From the NCBI RefSeq assembly GCF_004364335.1, contig NZ_SOCR01000011.1:152963-216962 (forward strand): 64,000 nt of DNA, in the 5' to 3' direction. This stretch comes from Pseudomonas graminis. Its GTDB lineage: Bacteria > Pseudomonadota > Gammaproteobacteria > Pseudomonadales > Pseudomonadaceae. Position numbers and translations under genes: made by a program. The notes beneath the pieces were generated by a model. The model was given only the letters and a program-made list of their open reading frames with translations, made no database searches and was not told where the DNA came from. Within the stretch, counting starts at the first letter, position 1. Every line of letters starts with the position of its first letter. Shown piece by piece: positions 50,409 through 60,226 of the stretch.

Positions 50409-51473
50409 ATGCCAGATCCGTCGCACGCAGCAGCCCCGAAGGTCGCCAACTTCAGCAGCATCCCGGTGGTCGATATCGCCGGGCTGTTCAGCCCCGACAT
50501 CGCTCTGCGCCAGGCCGTCGCCGACGAACTGGGCAAGGCGGCACGGGAGGTGGGTTTTCTGTACGTCAGGAATCACGGCATCGCGCCGTCGCTGATCGAC
50601 GATCTGCGCCAGGCCGCCAAGGACCTGTTCGCCCAATCCCTCGACTACAAAATGCAGCATTACATCGGTACTTCGCGCAGCCACAAAGGCTTCGTGCCCG
50701 AGGGCGAAGAGGTGTATGCCAAGGGCAAGCCGGATCACAAGGAAGCCTTCGATATCGGTTTTGAAGTGGGCGATGACGACCCGCTGGTGATCGCCAAAAC
50801 CCCGCTGATCGGCGCTAACGAGTGGCCGGACCTGCCCGGTTTTCGCCCTGCGGTGGAAGCGTATTACGCGGCGGTTTTTGCATTGGGCCGGCGCCTGTTC
50901 GACGGCTTTGCGCTGGCGCTGGGCCTGGAGGAAGGCTACTTCGAAGCGATGGTCACCCGCCCGCCCTCCAAGCTGCGTTTGATTCATTACCCGTTCGACG
51001 GCGCCGCGCAGGATGCGCCCGGAATTGGTGCGCACACCGATTACGAGTGCTTCACCATGCTGCTGGCCGACAAGCCCGGGCTGGAAGTGATGAACGACCT
51101 TGGGCAGTGGATCGACGCGCCGCCGGTGGATGGCGCGTTCGTGGTCAACATCGGCGACATGCTGGAGGTCATGACCGCTGGTACGTTCGTTGCTACGGCT
51201 CACCGGGTACGCACGGTCAGTGAGGAGCGCTATTCGTTTCCGCTGTTCTTCGCTTGCGACTTCCACACCCAGATCAAGCCCCTTGCGCAGTTCGACAAGG
51301 GCACTGCCAACTACGAAGAAATCACCATCGGCGAGCATATGTTCGGTCAGGCGTTGCAGACCTACCAATACCTGCGGCGCAAGGTCAAGAACGGCGAACT
51401 CAAGTTGTACGAAAAGGCGCGCAAGCCGTCGAGCTTCGGCCATTTGAAGAACCAGACACAGGACCCATCGTGA
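50409..51473 (+). CDS. 2-oxoglutarate/Fe(II)-dependent oxygenase (isopenicillin N synthase-like)
   Basis: A 354-residue oxygenase of the isopenicillin N synthase-like family. Both domains are visible: DIOX_N with FLYVRNHGI, and the double-stranded barrel with the iron ligands H209-x-D211 (AHTDYECF) and H265 (TAHRVR); R274-Y275-S276 is the RxS motif that anchors 2-oxoglutarate. AAGGAG precedes the ATG. It is probably cytoplasmic and acts on a substrate imported by the downstream ABC transporter. The exact reaction is not predictable; hydroxylation or oxidative cleavage of a side chain is common in the family. Confidence 0.9.
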   Translation: MPDPSHAAAPKVANFSSIPVVDIAGLFSPDIALRQAVADELGKAAREVGFLYVRNHGIAPSLIDDLRQAAKDLFAQSLDYKMQHYIGTSRSHKGFVPEGEEVYAKGKPDHKEAFDIGFEVGDDDPLVIAKTPLIGANEWPDLPGFRPAVEAYYAAVFALGRRLFDGFALALGLEEGYFEAMVTRPPSKLRLIHYPFDGAAQDAPGIGAHTDYECFTMLLADKPGLEVMNDLGQWIDAPPVDGAFVVNIGDMLEVMTAGTFVATAHRVRTVSEERYSFPLFFACDFHTQIKPLAQFDKGTANYEEITIGEHMFGQALQTYQYLRRKVKNGELKLYEKARKPSSFGHLKNQTQDPS

Positions 51474-51547
51474 TGCGATGCGTCCCACTGTTCCACCCGA
51501 ATATTCAACACACCCAGCCCTACCTTTCTGACGTGGAGTCGCCGACG

Positions 51548-52366
51548 ATGCGCAACACTTTGAACACCGCTATCCGCTTGACCGTGCTTGCCTCCGCCAT
51601 GCTCGGCGCGTCGTTATTGGCTGCCACGGCCGTGCAAGCTGCTACTACCGTGACGCCGGGGCAGTTCAAGGTCGGGATGGAAATCACCTACCCGCCGTTC
51701 GAATCCTATGACGAGAAGAAGAACGTCGTCGGCGCCGACCCGGACCTGTCGCGCCTGCTCGCCAAGCACATGGACCTCAAAGCGGAGTTTGTCGACACCA
51801 AGTTCTCCAGCCTGATCCTCAGCCTCAATGCCGGGCATTACGACGCGATCATTTCGGGCATGTACATCACGCCGGAGCGCCAGACCCAGGCCCAGACCAT
51901 TCCTTACGCCGTAACGGGCGCGGCGATCATGGTGCTCAAGGACAGTCCACTCAAACCCAAGGTGCCGGAAGACCTGTGCGGGCTGAAAATTGGCCTGGAA
52001 AAAGGCACCACGTGGGTCACCCAGTTCAACAAGCTGTCCGCCGAATACTGCGTGCCGAAGGGCAAAGGCCCGGTCGCCGTAAGCGAATTCCCGTCCGCAC
52101 CGGAAGTGACGCAGGCGCTGCTGTCGGGCAACGTTCAGGCGCAAGTGGAAATCGACGGCGCTGCCGGCATGATCGCCGAACGCACCAAGGGACGCGTGGT
52201 GGTCAGCACCGAGCATTCCATCTATCAGCAGACGCTCGGCATCTACGTGAAGAAGGGCAATGACGAGCTGTATCAGGCGCTGCTCAAGGCCTTCGACGAA
52301 ACCAAAAAATCCGGCGAATACGCTGCGCTGTTGAAGAAATACAACCTGGAAGAGCCCGCCAACTGA
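51548..52366 (+). CDS. Amino-acid ABC transporter substrate-binding protein
   Basis: A 272-residue SBP_bac_3 (polar amino-acid type) protein. The start is ATG 51548 with GGAG 9 nt upstream and a clear signal peptide ending TAVQAAT; the longer frame overlaps the oxygenase gene. VGMEITYPPFESYDEKK followed by GADPDLSRLLAKHM and the ITPERQTQA segment are the binding-domain landmarks. It is a periplasmic receptor for the fused permease-ATPase that follows. A pair of cysteines (DLCGLKIG and EYCVPKG) could form a disulfide. Confidence 0.92.
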   Translation: MRNTLNTAIRLTVLASAMLGASLLAATAVQAATTVTPGQFKVGMEITYPPFESYDEKKNVVGADPDLSRLLAKHMDLKAEFVDTKFSSLILSLNAGHYDAIISGMYITPERQTQAQTIPYAVTGAAIMVLKDSPLKPKVPEDLCGLKIGLEKGTTWVTQFNKLSAEYCVPKGKGPVAVSEFPSAPEVTQALLSGNVQAQVEIDGAAGMIAERTKGRVVVSTEHSIYQQTLGIYVKKGNDELYQALLKAFDETKKSGEYAALLKKYNLEEPAN

Positions 52367-52386
52367 CGGCTTGATGCGTCACCCCG

Positions 52387-52477
52387 TGTAGGAGTGAGCT
52401 TGCTCGCGATTGGCCGTACCAGACGATGAAGGTGTGTCGGCTGTACCCAAGTCATCGCGAGCAAGCCCACTCCTACA
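52387..52477. repeat. REP pair (gtgagcttgctcgcga type)
   Basis: A fourth REP type: tgtaggagtgagcttgctcg and its complement, with a 45-bp core. It lies between the binding-protein gene and the transporter gene of the same cluster. Confidence 0.85.
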
Positions 52478-52532
52478 GGGATCGTGTTTGATAAGAGAAT
52501 CCCGCCGGGCCCCGCCCTGCTGAGGTGTGTGT

Positions 52533-54101
52533 ATGCAATTCGAATGGTCCTACTTTTTTTCTTTGTTCTCGGTCGCTGACTTCTGGGAATCCTGCATCAC
52601 CGTGATCGAACTCAGCGCCCTGGGCTGGTTCATCGGCATGCTCCTGGGTTTCCTGCTGGCGTCGGCCAAACTCTCGACCGCGCGCTGGATCAGCGTGCCG
52701 GCGTCGATTTATATCTGGTTCTTCCGCAGCGTCCCGCTGCTGGTGCTGGTGGTGTTTACCTACAACTTGCCGCAGATGTTTCCGGTCACCCGCGATGTGC
52801 TGTCCAACCCTTTCTATTCCGGTCTTCTGGCGTTGGTGGTCACGGAAGCGGCGTACATGGCGGAGATCCACCGGGGCGGCCTGATCTCCGTTGCCAAGGG
52901 CCAGAAAGAAGCGGGCCGCGCCCTGGGCGTCGGTCTGATCGGCATGCAGCGTCTGATCGTCATCCCGCAAGCATTTCGTATCTCCCTGCCAACGCTGGTG
53001 AATGAATACATCACCGTGGTGAAACTGACCTCGCTGGTGTCAGTGATTTCCCTGACCGAACTGCTGACCGTGGGCCAGCGCCTGTACGCGCAAAACTTTC
53101 TGGTCATGGAAACGCTGTCAGCCGTCGCGGTGTATTACGTGATGATCGTGACGGTGTTCGGCTGGCTGTTTCACTGGCTGGAGCAGCACCTGGAGCTGAG
53201 CAACCGCAAGCCGCAGGCCCTCGACGACACGGCCCTGACTCACCTGCGCGCCAGCCTGGTCGCGCAGCCCGCGGTAGTACGCCAGCCGACAACAGGACCG
53301 GGGTCAGCGCCGGCGCTGCAACTGGTCAACCTCCACAAAAGCTACGGGCAGCATGACGTGCTCAAGGGGATCAATCTGGAGGTGGACGCCGGGCAGGTGA
53401 TTTCCATCATCGGCCCGTCGGGCTCGGGAAAGACCTCGCTGATTCGCACGGTCAACAGCCTCGAAACCATCGACAAGGGCGAGATCATCCTGTTTGGCGA
53501 GGGCTACATTCACGCGGGCGACAACCCCAACGCGCCGCAGATTCGCCGTGGCGTGCAGCGCATCGGCATGGTGTTTCAGAACTTCAACCTGTTCCCCCAC
53601 CGCACCATTCTCGACAACGTGACCCTCGCGCCGCGTTACCACGGCCGCGACCGGGACGTCAGCGAGCAGCGTGCCTACGCCCTGCTCGACAAGGTCGGGC
53701 TGCTGGCCCACGCGCACAAATACCCGCATCAGTTATCCGGCGGTCAGCAGCAACGCGTGGCGATTGCCCGGGCACTGGCGATGGACCCGCAGATCATGCT
53801 CTTCGACGAACCGACTTCTGCGCTTGATCCTGAGCTGGTGGGCGACGTGCTGAAGGTCATCGCCAACCTGGCGAAGGAAGGCATGACGATGCTCATCGTG
53901 ACCCATGAGATGGACTTCGCCCTGTCGATTTCCGACCGTGTGATCTTCATGGAAAACGGCATCGTGCAGGTCGACGCCGCACCGCAGACGATTCTTGCCA
54001 ACCAGTGCGGCGCGCGCGTGCGCACGTTCATGGGCCTTGACTCGTCTTCGCCCAGCCCACAAACCGTCAGCAGGAGCCGGCTTGCTGGCGAACGCGGTTA
54101 A
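52533..54101 (+). CDS. Fused amino-acid ABC transporter permease/ATP-binding protein
   Basis: A 522-residue fusion. Residues 1-220 form a HisM/GlnP-type permease with helices near 20-45, 55-80, 95-115, 150-170 and 190-210 and the coupling loop EAGRALGVGLIGMQRL. A proline-rich linker (about 225-260) leads to a GlnQ/HisP ATPase with Walker A GPSGSGKTS, signature LSGGQQQR and Walker B LFDEPTSALD. The start is ATG 52533 with GAGG upstream. The complete transporter would be a homodimer plus the binding protein upstream. The last residues, RSRLAGERG, are encoded by an intruding REP element and are not part of the ATPase fold. Confidence 0.92.
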   Translation: MQFEWSYFFSLFSVADFWESCITVIELSALGWFIGMLLGFLLASAKLSTARWISVPASIYIWFFRSVPLLVLVVFTYNLPQMFPVTRDVLSNPFYSGLLALVVTEAAYMAEIHRGGLISVAKGQKEAGRALGVGLIGMQRLIVIPQAFRISLPTLVNEYITVVKLTSLVSVISLTELLTVGQRLYAQNFLVMETLSAVAVYYVMIVTVFGWLFHWLEQHLELSNRKPQALDDTALTHLRASLVAQPAVVRQPTTGPGSAPALQLVNLHKSYGQHDVLKGINLEVDAGQVISIIGPSGSGKTSLIRTVNSLETIDKGEIILFGEGYIHAGDNPNAPQIRRGVQRIGMVFQNFNLFPHRTILDNVTLAPRYHGRDRDVSEQRAYALLDKVGLLAHAHKYPHQLSGGQQQRVAIARALAMDPQIMLFDEPTSALDPELVGDVLKVIANLAKEGMTMLIVTHEMDFALSISDRVIFMENGIVQVDAAPQTILANQCGARVRTFMGLDSSSPSPQTVSRSRLAGERG

Positions 54102-54420
54102 TCATCCACCACAACAGCGCCGGGTAGAATGCTTTCGCCAGCAAGCCGGCTCCTACAGGTTTCGTGTACATCGCAGATTTCGCAGCTGGCGCAGATCAAC
54201 TGTAGGAGCGCGCTTGCCCGCGAACGCGGTTAATCATCCACCGCAGCAGCGCCGGGTAGAATGCTTTCGCCAGCAAGCCGGCGCCTACAGGTTTCGTGTA
54301 CATCGCAGATTTCGCAGTTGACGCAAATCAACTGTAGGAGCGCGCTTGCCCGCGAACGCGTCAGGTCATTCACCTCGAAGCTGACTGACCTGCACGATCG
54401 CCAGCAAGCCGCTCCAGTGA
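54070..54420. repeat. Tandem array of composite REP modules
   Basis: Two direct copies of a 132-bp module (equivalent strings aacgcggttaatcatcca at 54091 and 54223; ccggctcc/ccggcgcc at 54146 and 54278), each containing one REP of each type and identical spacers (tagaatgctt and gtttcgtgtacatcgcagat). A third, partial copy ends with a hybrid pair near 54417. The array begins inside the last codons of the fused ABC transporter gene and fills the gap to recD. No gene is supported in 54102-54443. Confidence 0.88.
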
Positions 54421-54443
54421 CAGATCCAATCTCGACGCGCCGG

Positions 54444-56531
54444 TCACAGCCCCAACATCAACCCGCTCAGGCGCTTGACCTTGCGCCGCAGTGCCTCTTC
54501 AAACACGCCCTGACGCGGCTCGATCAGGCTGAACCAGTGCTTCGCCCGGGTGATGCCGGTGTAGATCAACTCCTTGGTCAGCACCGGGTTCAGCGCCTCC
54601 GGCAGAATCAGCGCTGTGTGTGCGAACTCCGAGCCCTGGGATTTGTGTACCGTCATCGCGTACACCGTCTCCACGTCATTGAGCCGACTCGGCAGCACAA
54701 AGCGCACGCCACCGCTGCCGTCGTTGCGCGGGAACGCGACACGCAGCGCCTGACGGTTCTCCTCGACCGGCCCTTCGGGCAAACGCAGGGCGATGCCGAT
54801 GTCGCCGTTCATCAAACCGAGCCCGTAGTCGTTGCGCGTCATCAGCACCGGGCGGCCCTCGTACCATTGGTGATCGCTCTCGATCAGCCCGGCGCTGAAC
54901 AACGTTTCAGTGATACGCCGATTCAGCCCTTCCACACCCCACGGCCCTTTGCGCACAGCACACAGCAGCTGGAACTCATCGAATGCATTCAGCACCTGCC
55001 GCGCCCACTCGACGCTGCGCGGGTCTTCGATCTGCGTCAGGCCTTGCGGGCGCTGCGCGTTCATCACGCCCAGATAATGGCGATAGCCTTGCGGGCCCTC
55101 GCCATGACCGTCGAGCAGCAGCCGCGACAGCGCGCGGTCCTGCTCGCCCTTGAGCACCAGGGAAAACAGATCCGGATACTGGCGAGCCGCGAGCAATGCG
55201 CGCGCGTCCTGGTCCTGCTGCTGATTGACCAGTTTGGCCAACTGGCCGATGCCGCTGCCCGCCACGAAACGCCGGGAATGGCGCAGCATCACCACTTGCT
55301 GAGCCAGCGCGTGATGCTGGTCGTCGCCCTGCTGCAAACCGCTTCTGGAAAGATCTTCGCCGCTGACCGACTCAAGCCACGCCTGGGTCTGCGGGCTGTA
55401 CATCCCCGCCTCCGCATCGCGGCACAGATCGCCCAGCACCGCGCCCGCCTCAACCGACGCGAGTTGATCCTTGTCACCCAGCAGTACCATGCGCGCGTGG
55501 GGCGGCAATGCGTCGAGCAAGTTCGCCATCATTTCCAGGTCGATCATCGAAGCTTCATCGACCACCAGCACGTCCAGCGGCAACGGGTTGCCCGCGTGAT
55601 GACGAAAATGCCGCGTGCCTGGACGGCTGCCCAGCAACCGGTGAACCGTCGTGACCTCGCTGGGGATTTTCTGCCGCACGTCTTCCGGCACTTGCAGCGA
55701 TTGCACCTGGTGACTGATGGACTCGGTCAGACGTGCCGCGGCCTTGCCGGTCGGTGCCGCCAGGCGAATACGCAACGGCTTGCCGCGCTCAACCGCCGGC
55801 GATTGCAGCAGCGCCAGCAACCGCACGACCGTGGTGGTCTTGCCGGTGCCGGGGCCGCCGGTAATGATGCTGAACGCGCCACGGGTTGCCAGCGCACAGG
55901 CCAGCTTCTGCCAGTCGATCAACGCATCAGGCGCGTGATTGGCCGGGCCGAACAGCGCATCGAGACGCTGGGGCAAATCGCTGAACCCCGTTTCCACCTG
56001 AGCCAGCCGACGACGCAACGCCGCATCGATCCGCCGCTCATACGTCCAGTAACGGCGCAGGTACAGGCGTCGATCCGATAAAACCAACGGCCTCTGCGCC
56101 GCCGCTTCGCTGTCATCCCCGGCGTGAGCAACCAGCGCGCTCGCTTCCAGCGCCTTGCACCAGGTCGCGCCGTCGAGGGATTTGAGCAGCGAGGACGGCA
56201 GCAACATCGGCGTCGACAACACATCACCCTCGGGCGGCAGCGACAGGGCGAAGTCAGGTTCTTTCAAGGTTTCGTAGAGGTCCAGGCAGACGTGGCCGTG
56301 GCCCAACTGGTGGCTGGTTAACGTGGCCGCCAACAGCACCAGGGAATCGGCATCAGGATCAAGGTCGGCCAGAAACGCCACGAAGGCCTTGTCCAGCGCT
56401 CGCAGCCAGCCGCGTTCGACCCAGCGCTGCAGCAACAGCAGCAAATCCTCTACGCGGCTGAGGGGCTTAAGATCGGCCAGGCTGTCGGCGTCCAGCGCCG
56501 TGGGCATCAAGTGAGCGAAGGTGCGGTTCAT
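54444..56531 (-). CDS. recD: Exodeoxyribonuclease V alpha chain (RecD)
   Basis: A 695-residue SF1B helicase, the fast 5'-3' motor of RecBCD. Walker A is GGPGTGKTT (225-233), motif II DEAS (325-328), and the C-terminal motif MTVHKSQGSEF with YTGITRAKHW is intact. Its start overlaps the recB stop by 4 bp (ATGA) with GGAGAAC upstream. It is the last gene of the recC-recB-recD operon, and a REP array follows. Confidence 0.96.
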   Translation of the reverse strand: MNRTFAHLMPTALDADSLADLKPLSRVEDLLLLLQRWVERGWLRALDKAFVAFLADLDPDADSLVLLAATLTSHQLGHGHVCLDLYETLKEPDFALSLPPEGDVLSTPMLLPSSLLKSLDGATWCKALEASALVAHAGDDSEAAAQRPLVLSDRRLYLRRYWTYERRIDAALRRRLAQVETGFSDLPQRLDALFGPANHAPDALIDWQKLACALATRGAFSIITGGPGTGKTTTVVRLLALLQSPAVERGKPLRIRLAAPTGKAAARLTESISHQVQSLQVPEDVRQKIPSEVTTVHRLLGSRPGTRHFRHHAGNPLPLDVLVVDEASMIDLEMMANLLDALPPHARMVLLGDKDQLASVEAGAVLGDLCRDAEAGMYSPQTQAWLESVSGEDLSRSGLQQGDDQHHALAQQVVMLRHSRRFVAGSGIGQLAKLVNQQQDQDARALLAARQYPDLFSLVLKGEQDRALSRLLLDGHGEGPQGYRHYLGVMNAQRPQGLTQIEDPRSVEWARQVLNAFDEFQLLCAVRKGPWGVEGLNRRITETLFSAGLIESDHQWYEGRPVLMTRNDYGLGLMNGDIGIALRLPEGPVEENRQALRVAFPRNDGSGGVRFVLPSRLNDVETVYAMTVHKSQGSEFAHTALILPEALNPVLTKELIYTGITRAKHWFSLIEPRQGVFEEALRRKVKRLSGLMLGL

Positions 56532-59500
56532 GGGAGTTCTCCTGACAGGACTTCGGCCGCGACCGGCGCTCGCCCCTGAAACAGCAGGTCAAGACCTTCG
56601 ATCAGCTCGCGGGGCGGTCGGGTAAACCAAGCACCCTGACTCGCCGCGCGGCTGCCGCGCACAAACAGGTACACCGCGCCGCCCATGTGCCGGTCGTAAT
56701 CGTAATCGGCGAGCCGCGCCTTGAGCTGACGATGCAAGGCCAGCAGATAGAGCACGTATTGCAGGTCGTAGCGGTTGTCCAGAATCGAGTTTTCCATCGC
56801 CTGCTCGGTGTAGGCATCGTCGTCGACGCCCAGCCAGTTGGATTTGTAATCGGCAACGAAATAACGACCTTCGTGCTCGAACGTCAGGTCGATGAAGCCC
56901 TTGAACATGCCGTTCAGCGAGACCGTCTCAGCGGCCGCCCGCGGGGCGCCGTTGTGGGTGTAGCGGCGAACCAGGGCGTCCATCTGCGCCACATCGACCT
57001 TCGAGCAGGCGAACCAGAATTCCATTTCGACGCGGTACTGGTTCGGCTGATCCAGCTCGCACAAAGCCATGGGCTGCACCTCTGTGCCCAAACGCAGCGG
57101 CAGGGTCAGCAGATGCTGTAGCCAGTCGGTCAGCGTGGTGATCCAGCCCTTCCAGTCGCGACGGTTGCAGCGCTGAGCGACAACTTTCTCCAGCGCCAGT
57201 GGATCAGCCGCCGCTTCGGCAAACCCTTTCTCGCCTGCCCACTCCAACAGGCCGTGCAGGAAGGTGCCAGGGTTGGGACCGCGCGGGAATCGGTGGATAT
57301 CGCCGCCGCTGACCATCACCTCGCGCGGCGCATCCGGGTCGAGACGCTCATCGTCGAACAGCTTCTGCGCCTGCGGGCTGTCCGGCGACTGGTCGCCGCT
57401 GTCAGTAATGGTGTCACCGATGCGCAGTGCGCTGTAGGACGCGATCCACCAGTTCTCCCGAGCGCTGCGCCGGGGCACGCGCGGCTTGCTCAACGCGACC
57501 TCGCTGCGCGGCGCGCTGAAGGACTCGGTTGTCGGCAGCGGAACAGGCTCAACCTTCACGGCCGGGTGACCTTCTACCAGCGAACGCAGCCACTGGCCCA
57601 ACGCCACCGATTCAGCCAGCTTCTGCTCGCCGCCGAGCAAATAACCCAGCGCCGAACGATGGAGTATCGAGGCGCTGTTGCTGCCACGTTTGAGATCGGC
57701 AACGCCCAGCCAGCACGCGTGTTGCGCGCGGGTCAGGGCCACATACAGCAGACGCAGGTCCTCCGCCAGACGCTCGTCATCCGCCTGCTCGATCAGCGCA
57801 GGCGTGGGCTTTAGGCTGATCTGCGCGTGGCCCTCGGCGTCGTGAAAATGCAGTGGCAAACGGCTGCCGTCCACCGGCTTCGTCGAACAGATGAAGGGCA
57901 GAAACACCAGCGGGTATTCCAGGCCTTTGGATTTGTGGATGGTCACGACTTTGACCAGTTGCTCATCGCTTTCGAGGCGCAGGATCTGCTCCTCTCCCGC
58001 TTGGCCGGACAAGGCCAGATGCTCGCTCAGATGACGAATCAGCGCCTGCTCGCCATCCAGTTCGGCGGCGGCCTGCTGCATCAGTTCGCTGAGGTGCAGC
58101 AGGTTGGTCAGTACACGCTCGCCATCGGTTCGCTGGACCAGCGCCTGCGGCAGTTTGAAGTCGTGCAGCAGTCGCCGCAGCATGGGCAGCACGCCCTGGG
58201 TGCGCCAGATGCGTCGATAATCGCGGAACTGCATGACGCGGTTTTCCCACGCCAGTTCGTCCTGATTGAGCAGCTCGAGTTCGGCCAGCGGCAACGCGAG
58301 GGTGATACAGGCCAATGCGGCGCGCAGGGTTCGCTCAGCGTCAGGCTCGGCGCAGGCCTTGAGCCAGGCGAGCAGATCATGTGCCTCCTGCGCCGCGAAC
58401 ACCGAGTCCTTGTCCGAGAGGTACACACTGCGCACGCCACGCGCCGACAACTCGCCTCGCACCGCCTGGGCTTCCTTGCCGTCACGCACCAGAATCGCAA
58501 TGTCAGCGGGCATCAGCTTTTTCAGCGGCTCGCCGGCTTTCGCAAAACCTGCCCGCTCTTGTTGCCCGGCGTTGAGCAAGCGCACGATCTCACTGGCGCA
58601 GCTCGCCGCCAGTTGCGCTCGATAGACCGTGCCCGACACCGGCTGATCGGTTTCCAGCTGCCAGACGTTGAGCGCCGCAAGCACCTCCCCGTCGACCTGT
58701 AACGTCTCTTTACGGCCCTGAGAACCGACCGCCAGAAACGGCACGGGATTGTCCTCGGACGTGCGGAACAGGAACGCCCCCCTACCCGCCTCGCTCGTTT
58801 CGGCGCGCGTGAACACGTGGTTCACCGCATCGACCATCGCGTGGCTGGAACGGAAGTTGGTGCCCAGCGTGTGCAACCGTCCGGTGGTGGCCTGTCGGGC
58901 GCGCAGGTAGGTGTAGATGTCGGCACCACGAAAGGCGTAGATCGCCTGCTTCGGGTCGCCGATGAGGAACAGGCCGGTGCTCTCGTCGTTGGCCTCTAGC
59001 CGATAGATGCTGTCGAAAATGCGGTACTGCACCGGGTCGGTGTCTTGAAATTCATCGATCAACGCGACCGGGAACTGCTCGCGGATCAACGTCGCCAGGC
59101 GCTCGCCACCGCTGCCGCGCAACGCAGCGTCCAGGCGCAGCAGCATGTCGTCGAAGCCCATTTCAGCACGGCGTCGCTTCTCTTCTTCAAAGCGAGCGCC
59201 GACCCATTGCGCAGCGTGTTCGAGCACCGCTGCATCAGGTGTTGGCAGCGTGTCCAGCGCGACCTTGAGCTCGACCATCGCCTCGAACGCGGGGTGCGAC
59301 GGCGGATTGTTCTTCCACGCTTCGGCAATGCCGTCAGGCGTCAGCCGGGTGAAACCGGTGCCGAGGTCCAGTTGCTCCTGCTCATCGTCATTGGCCCAGG
59401 CAATCAGCTTGTCGAACCAGGGTCTGAAATAACGCTCCTGCATCTTGCGGCCATCGACCACTTTGCAGGCGACGCCGTCGATGCAGATCGCATGCAGCTC

Positions 59501-60226
59501 CGCGGCCCAGTTGGCCCAGGGCGCCTTGAGCTGCCGAAGGGTCTCGCGCCGCTCCTGAATCGACTGCTCGATGATCTGCGTCGGACTTTGCGTCACGCTT
59601 GCCCGCTCACTGCCGAACAACGCGCGCACCCTCGGCAGCAGCGCCGCAGGACCACCCCAGTTATCGCGCACCCAAAGCAGCGCGTCACCGCTCATGGGAT
59701 AACAGAACTTGCGCCAGTAATCGCGCAGCACTTCGCTGAGCAAATCGGTGTGATCGGTCTCTAGGCTCTGGGTGAACAGGCTGCCGCTGTCGAAGGCGTG
59801 CTCGCGCAGCATCCGCTGGCACCAACTGTGGATGGTCGATACCGCCGCTTCGTCCATCCACTGCGCTGCGATATCGAGACGGCTGGCGCAGCCGGGCCAC
59901 TGCTCGATGGCGAACTCGTCCCGCAAACCAGTGATCAACGCGTCAGGTGCGTCGATTTCTTCACGGAAGAACCGCGCGGCTTCAGCCAGTCGAGTACGAA
60001 TACGGTCGCGCAGTTCCTTGGTCGCTGCGTCGGTGAACGTCACCACCAGAATCTGCGGCGGCAACAGTTCACAGCCGAAGCCAGAAATCTCGCTGCCATG
60101 ACCCAACACCAGACGCAGGTACAGCGCCGAGATGGTGAACGTCTTGCCGGTGCCGGCGCTGGCTTCAATCAGCTGGCTGCCTTTGAGCGGGAAGCGCAGC
60201 GCCAGAGGTTGTTGTGCGTCACTCAT
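56528..60226 (-). CDS. recB: Exodeoxyribonuclease V beta chain (RecB)
   Basis: A 1232-residue helicase-nuclease. The N-terminal SF1A helicase has Walker A ASAGTGKT (22-29), motif II DEFQDTDPVQY and the KVVTIHKSKGLEYP motif. The C-terminal PD-(D/E)xK nuclease shows D1126-Y-K1128 (VADYKSNWLG) plus a preceding acidic GFIDLTFEHE. It processes double-strand ends and loads RecA at Chi. It overlaps recC at its start (ATGA, with GAGGAGG) and recD at its end. Confidence 0.97.
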   Translation of the reverse strand: MSDAQQPLALRFPLKGSQLIEASAGTGKTFTISALYLRLVLGHGSEISGFGCELLPPQILVVTFTDAATKELRDRIRTRLAEAARFFREEIDAPDALITGLRDEFAIEQWPGCASRLDIAAQWMDEAAVSTIHSWCQRMLREHAFDSGSLFTQSLETDHTDLLSEVLRDYWRKFCYPMSGDALLWVRDNWGGPAALLPRVRALFGSERASVTQSPTQIIEQSIQERRETLRQLKAPWANWAAELHAICIDGVACKVVDGRKMQERYFRPWFDKLIAWANDDEQEQLDLGTGFTRLTPDGIAEAWKNNPPSHPAFEAMVELKVALDTLPTPDAAVLEHAAQWVGARFEEEKRRRAEMGFDDMLLRLDAALRGSGGERLATLIREQFPVALIDEFQDTDPVQYRIFDSIYRLEANDESTGLFLIGDPKQAIYAFRGADIYTYLRARQATTGRLHTLGTNFRSSHAMVDAVNHVFTRAETSEAGRGAFLFRTSEDNPVPFLAVGSQGRKETLQVDGEVLAALNVWQLETDQPVSGTVYRAQLAASCASEIVRLLNAGQQERAGFAKAGEPLKKLMPADIAILVRDGKEAQAVRGELSARGVRSVYLSDKDSVFAAQEAHDLLAWLKACAEPDAERTLRAALACITLALPLAELELLNQDELAWENRVMQFRDYRRIWRTQGVLPMLRRLLHDFKLPQALVQRTDGERVLTNLLHLSELMQQAAAELDGEQALIRHLSEHLALSGQAGEEQILRLESDEQLVKVVTIHKSKGLEYPLVFLPFICSTKPVDGSRLPLHFHDAEGHAQISLKPTPALIEQADDERLAEDLRLLYVALTRAQHACWLGVADLKRGSNSASILHRSALGYLLGGEQKLAESVALGQWLRSLVEGHPAVKVEPVPLPTTESFSAPRSEVALSKPRVPRRSARENWWIASYSALRIGDTITDSGDQSPDSPQAQKLFDDERLDPDAPREVMVSGGDIHRFPRGPNPGTFLHGLLEWAGEKGFAEAAADPLALEKVVAQRCNRRDWKGWITTLTDWLQHLLTLPLRLGTEVQPMALCELDQPNQYRVEMEFWFACSKVDVAQMDALVRRYTHNGAPRAAAETVSLNGMFKGFIDLTFEHEGRYFVADYKSNWLGVDDDAYTEQAMENSILDNRYDLQYVLYLLALHRQLKARLADYDYDRHMGGAVYLFVRGSRAASQGAWFTRPPRELIEGLDLLFQGRAPVAAEVLSGELP

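Noticed and set aside
54070..54420. Possible CRISPR array because of regularly spaced palindromic repeats
   Set aside because: The period is 132 bp, the spacers are identical copies and the repeats are known REP types; no cas genes are present.
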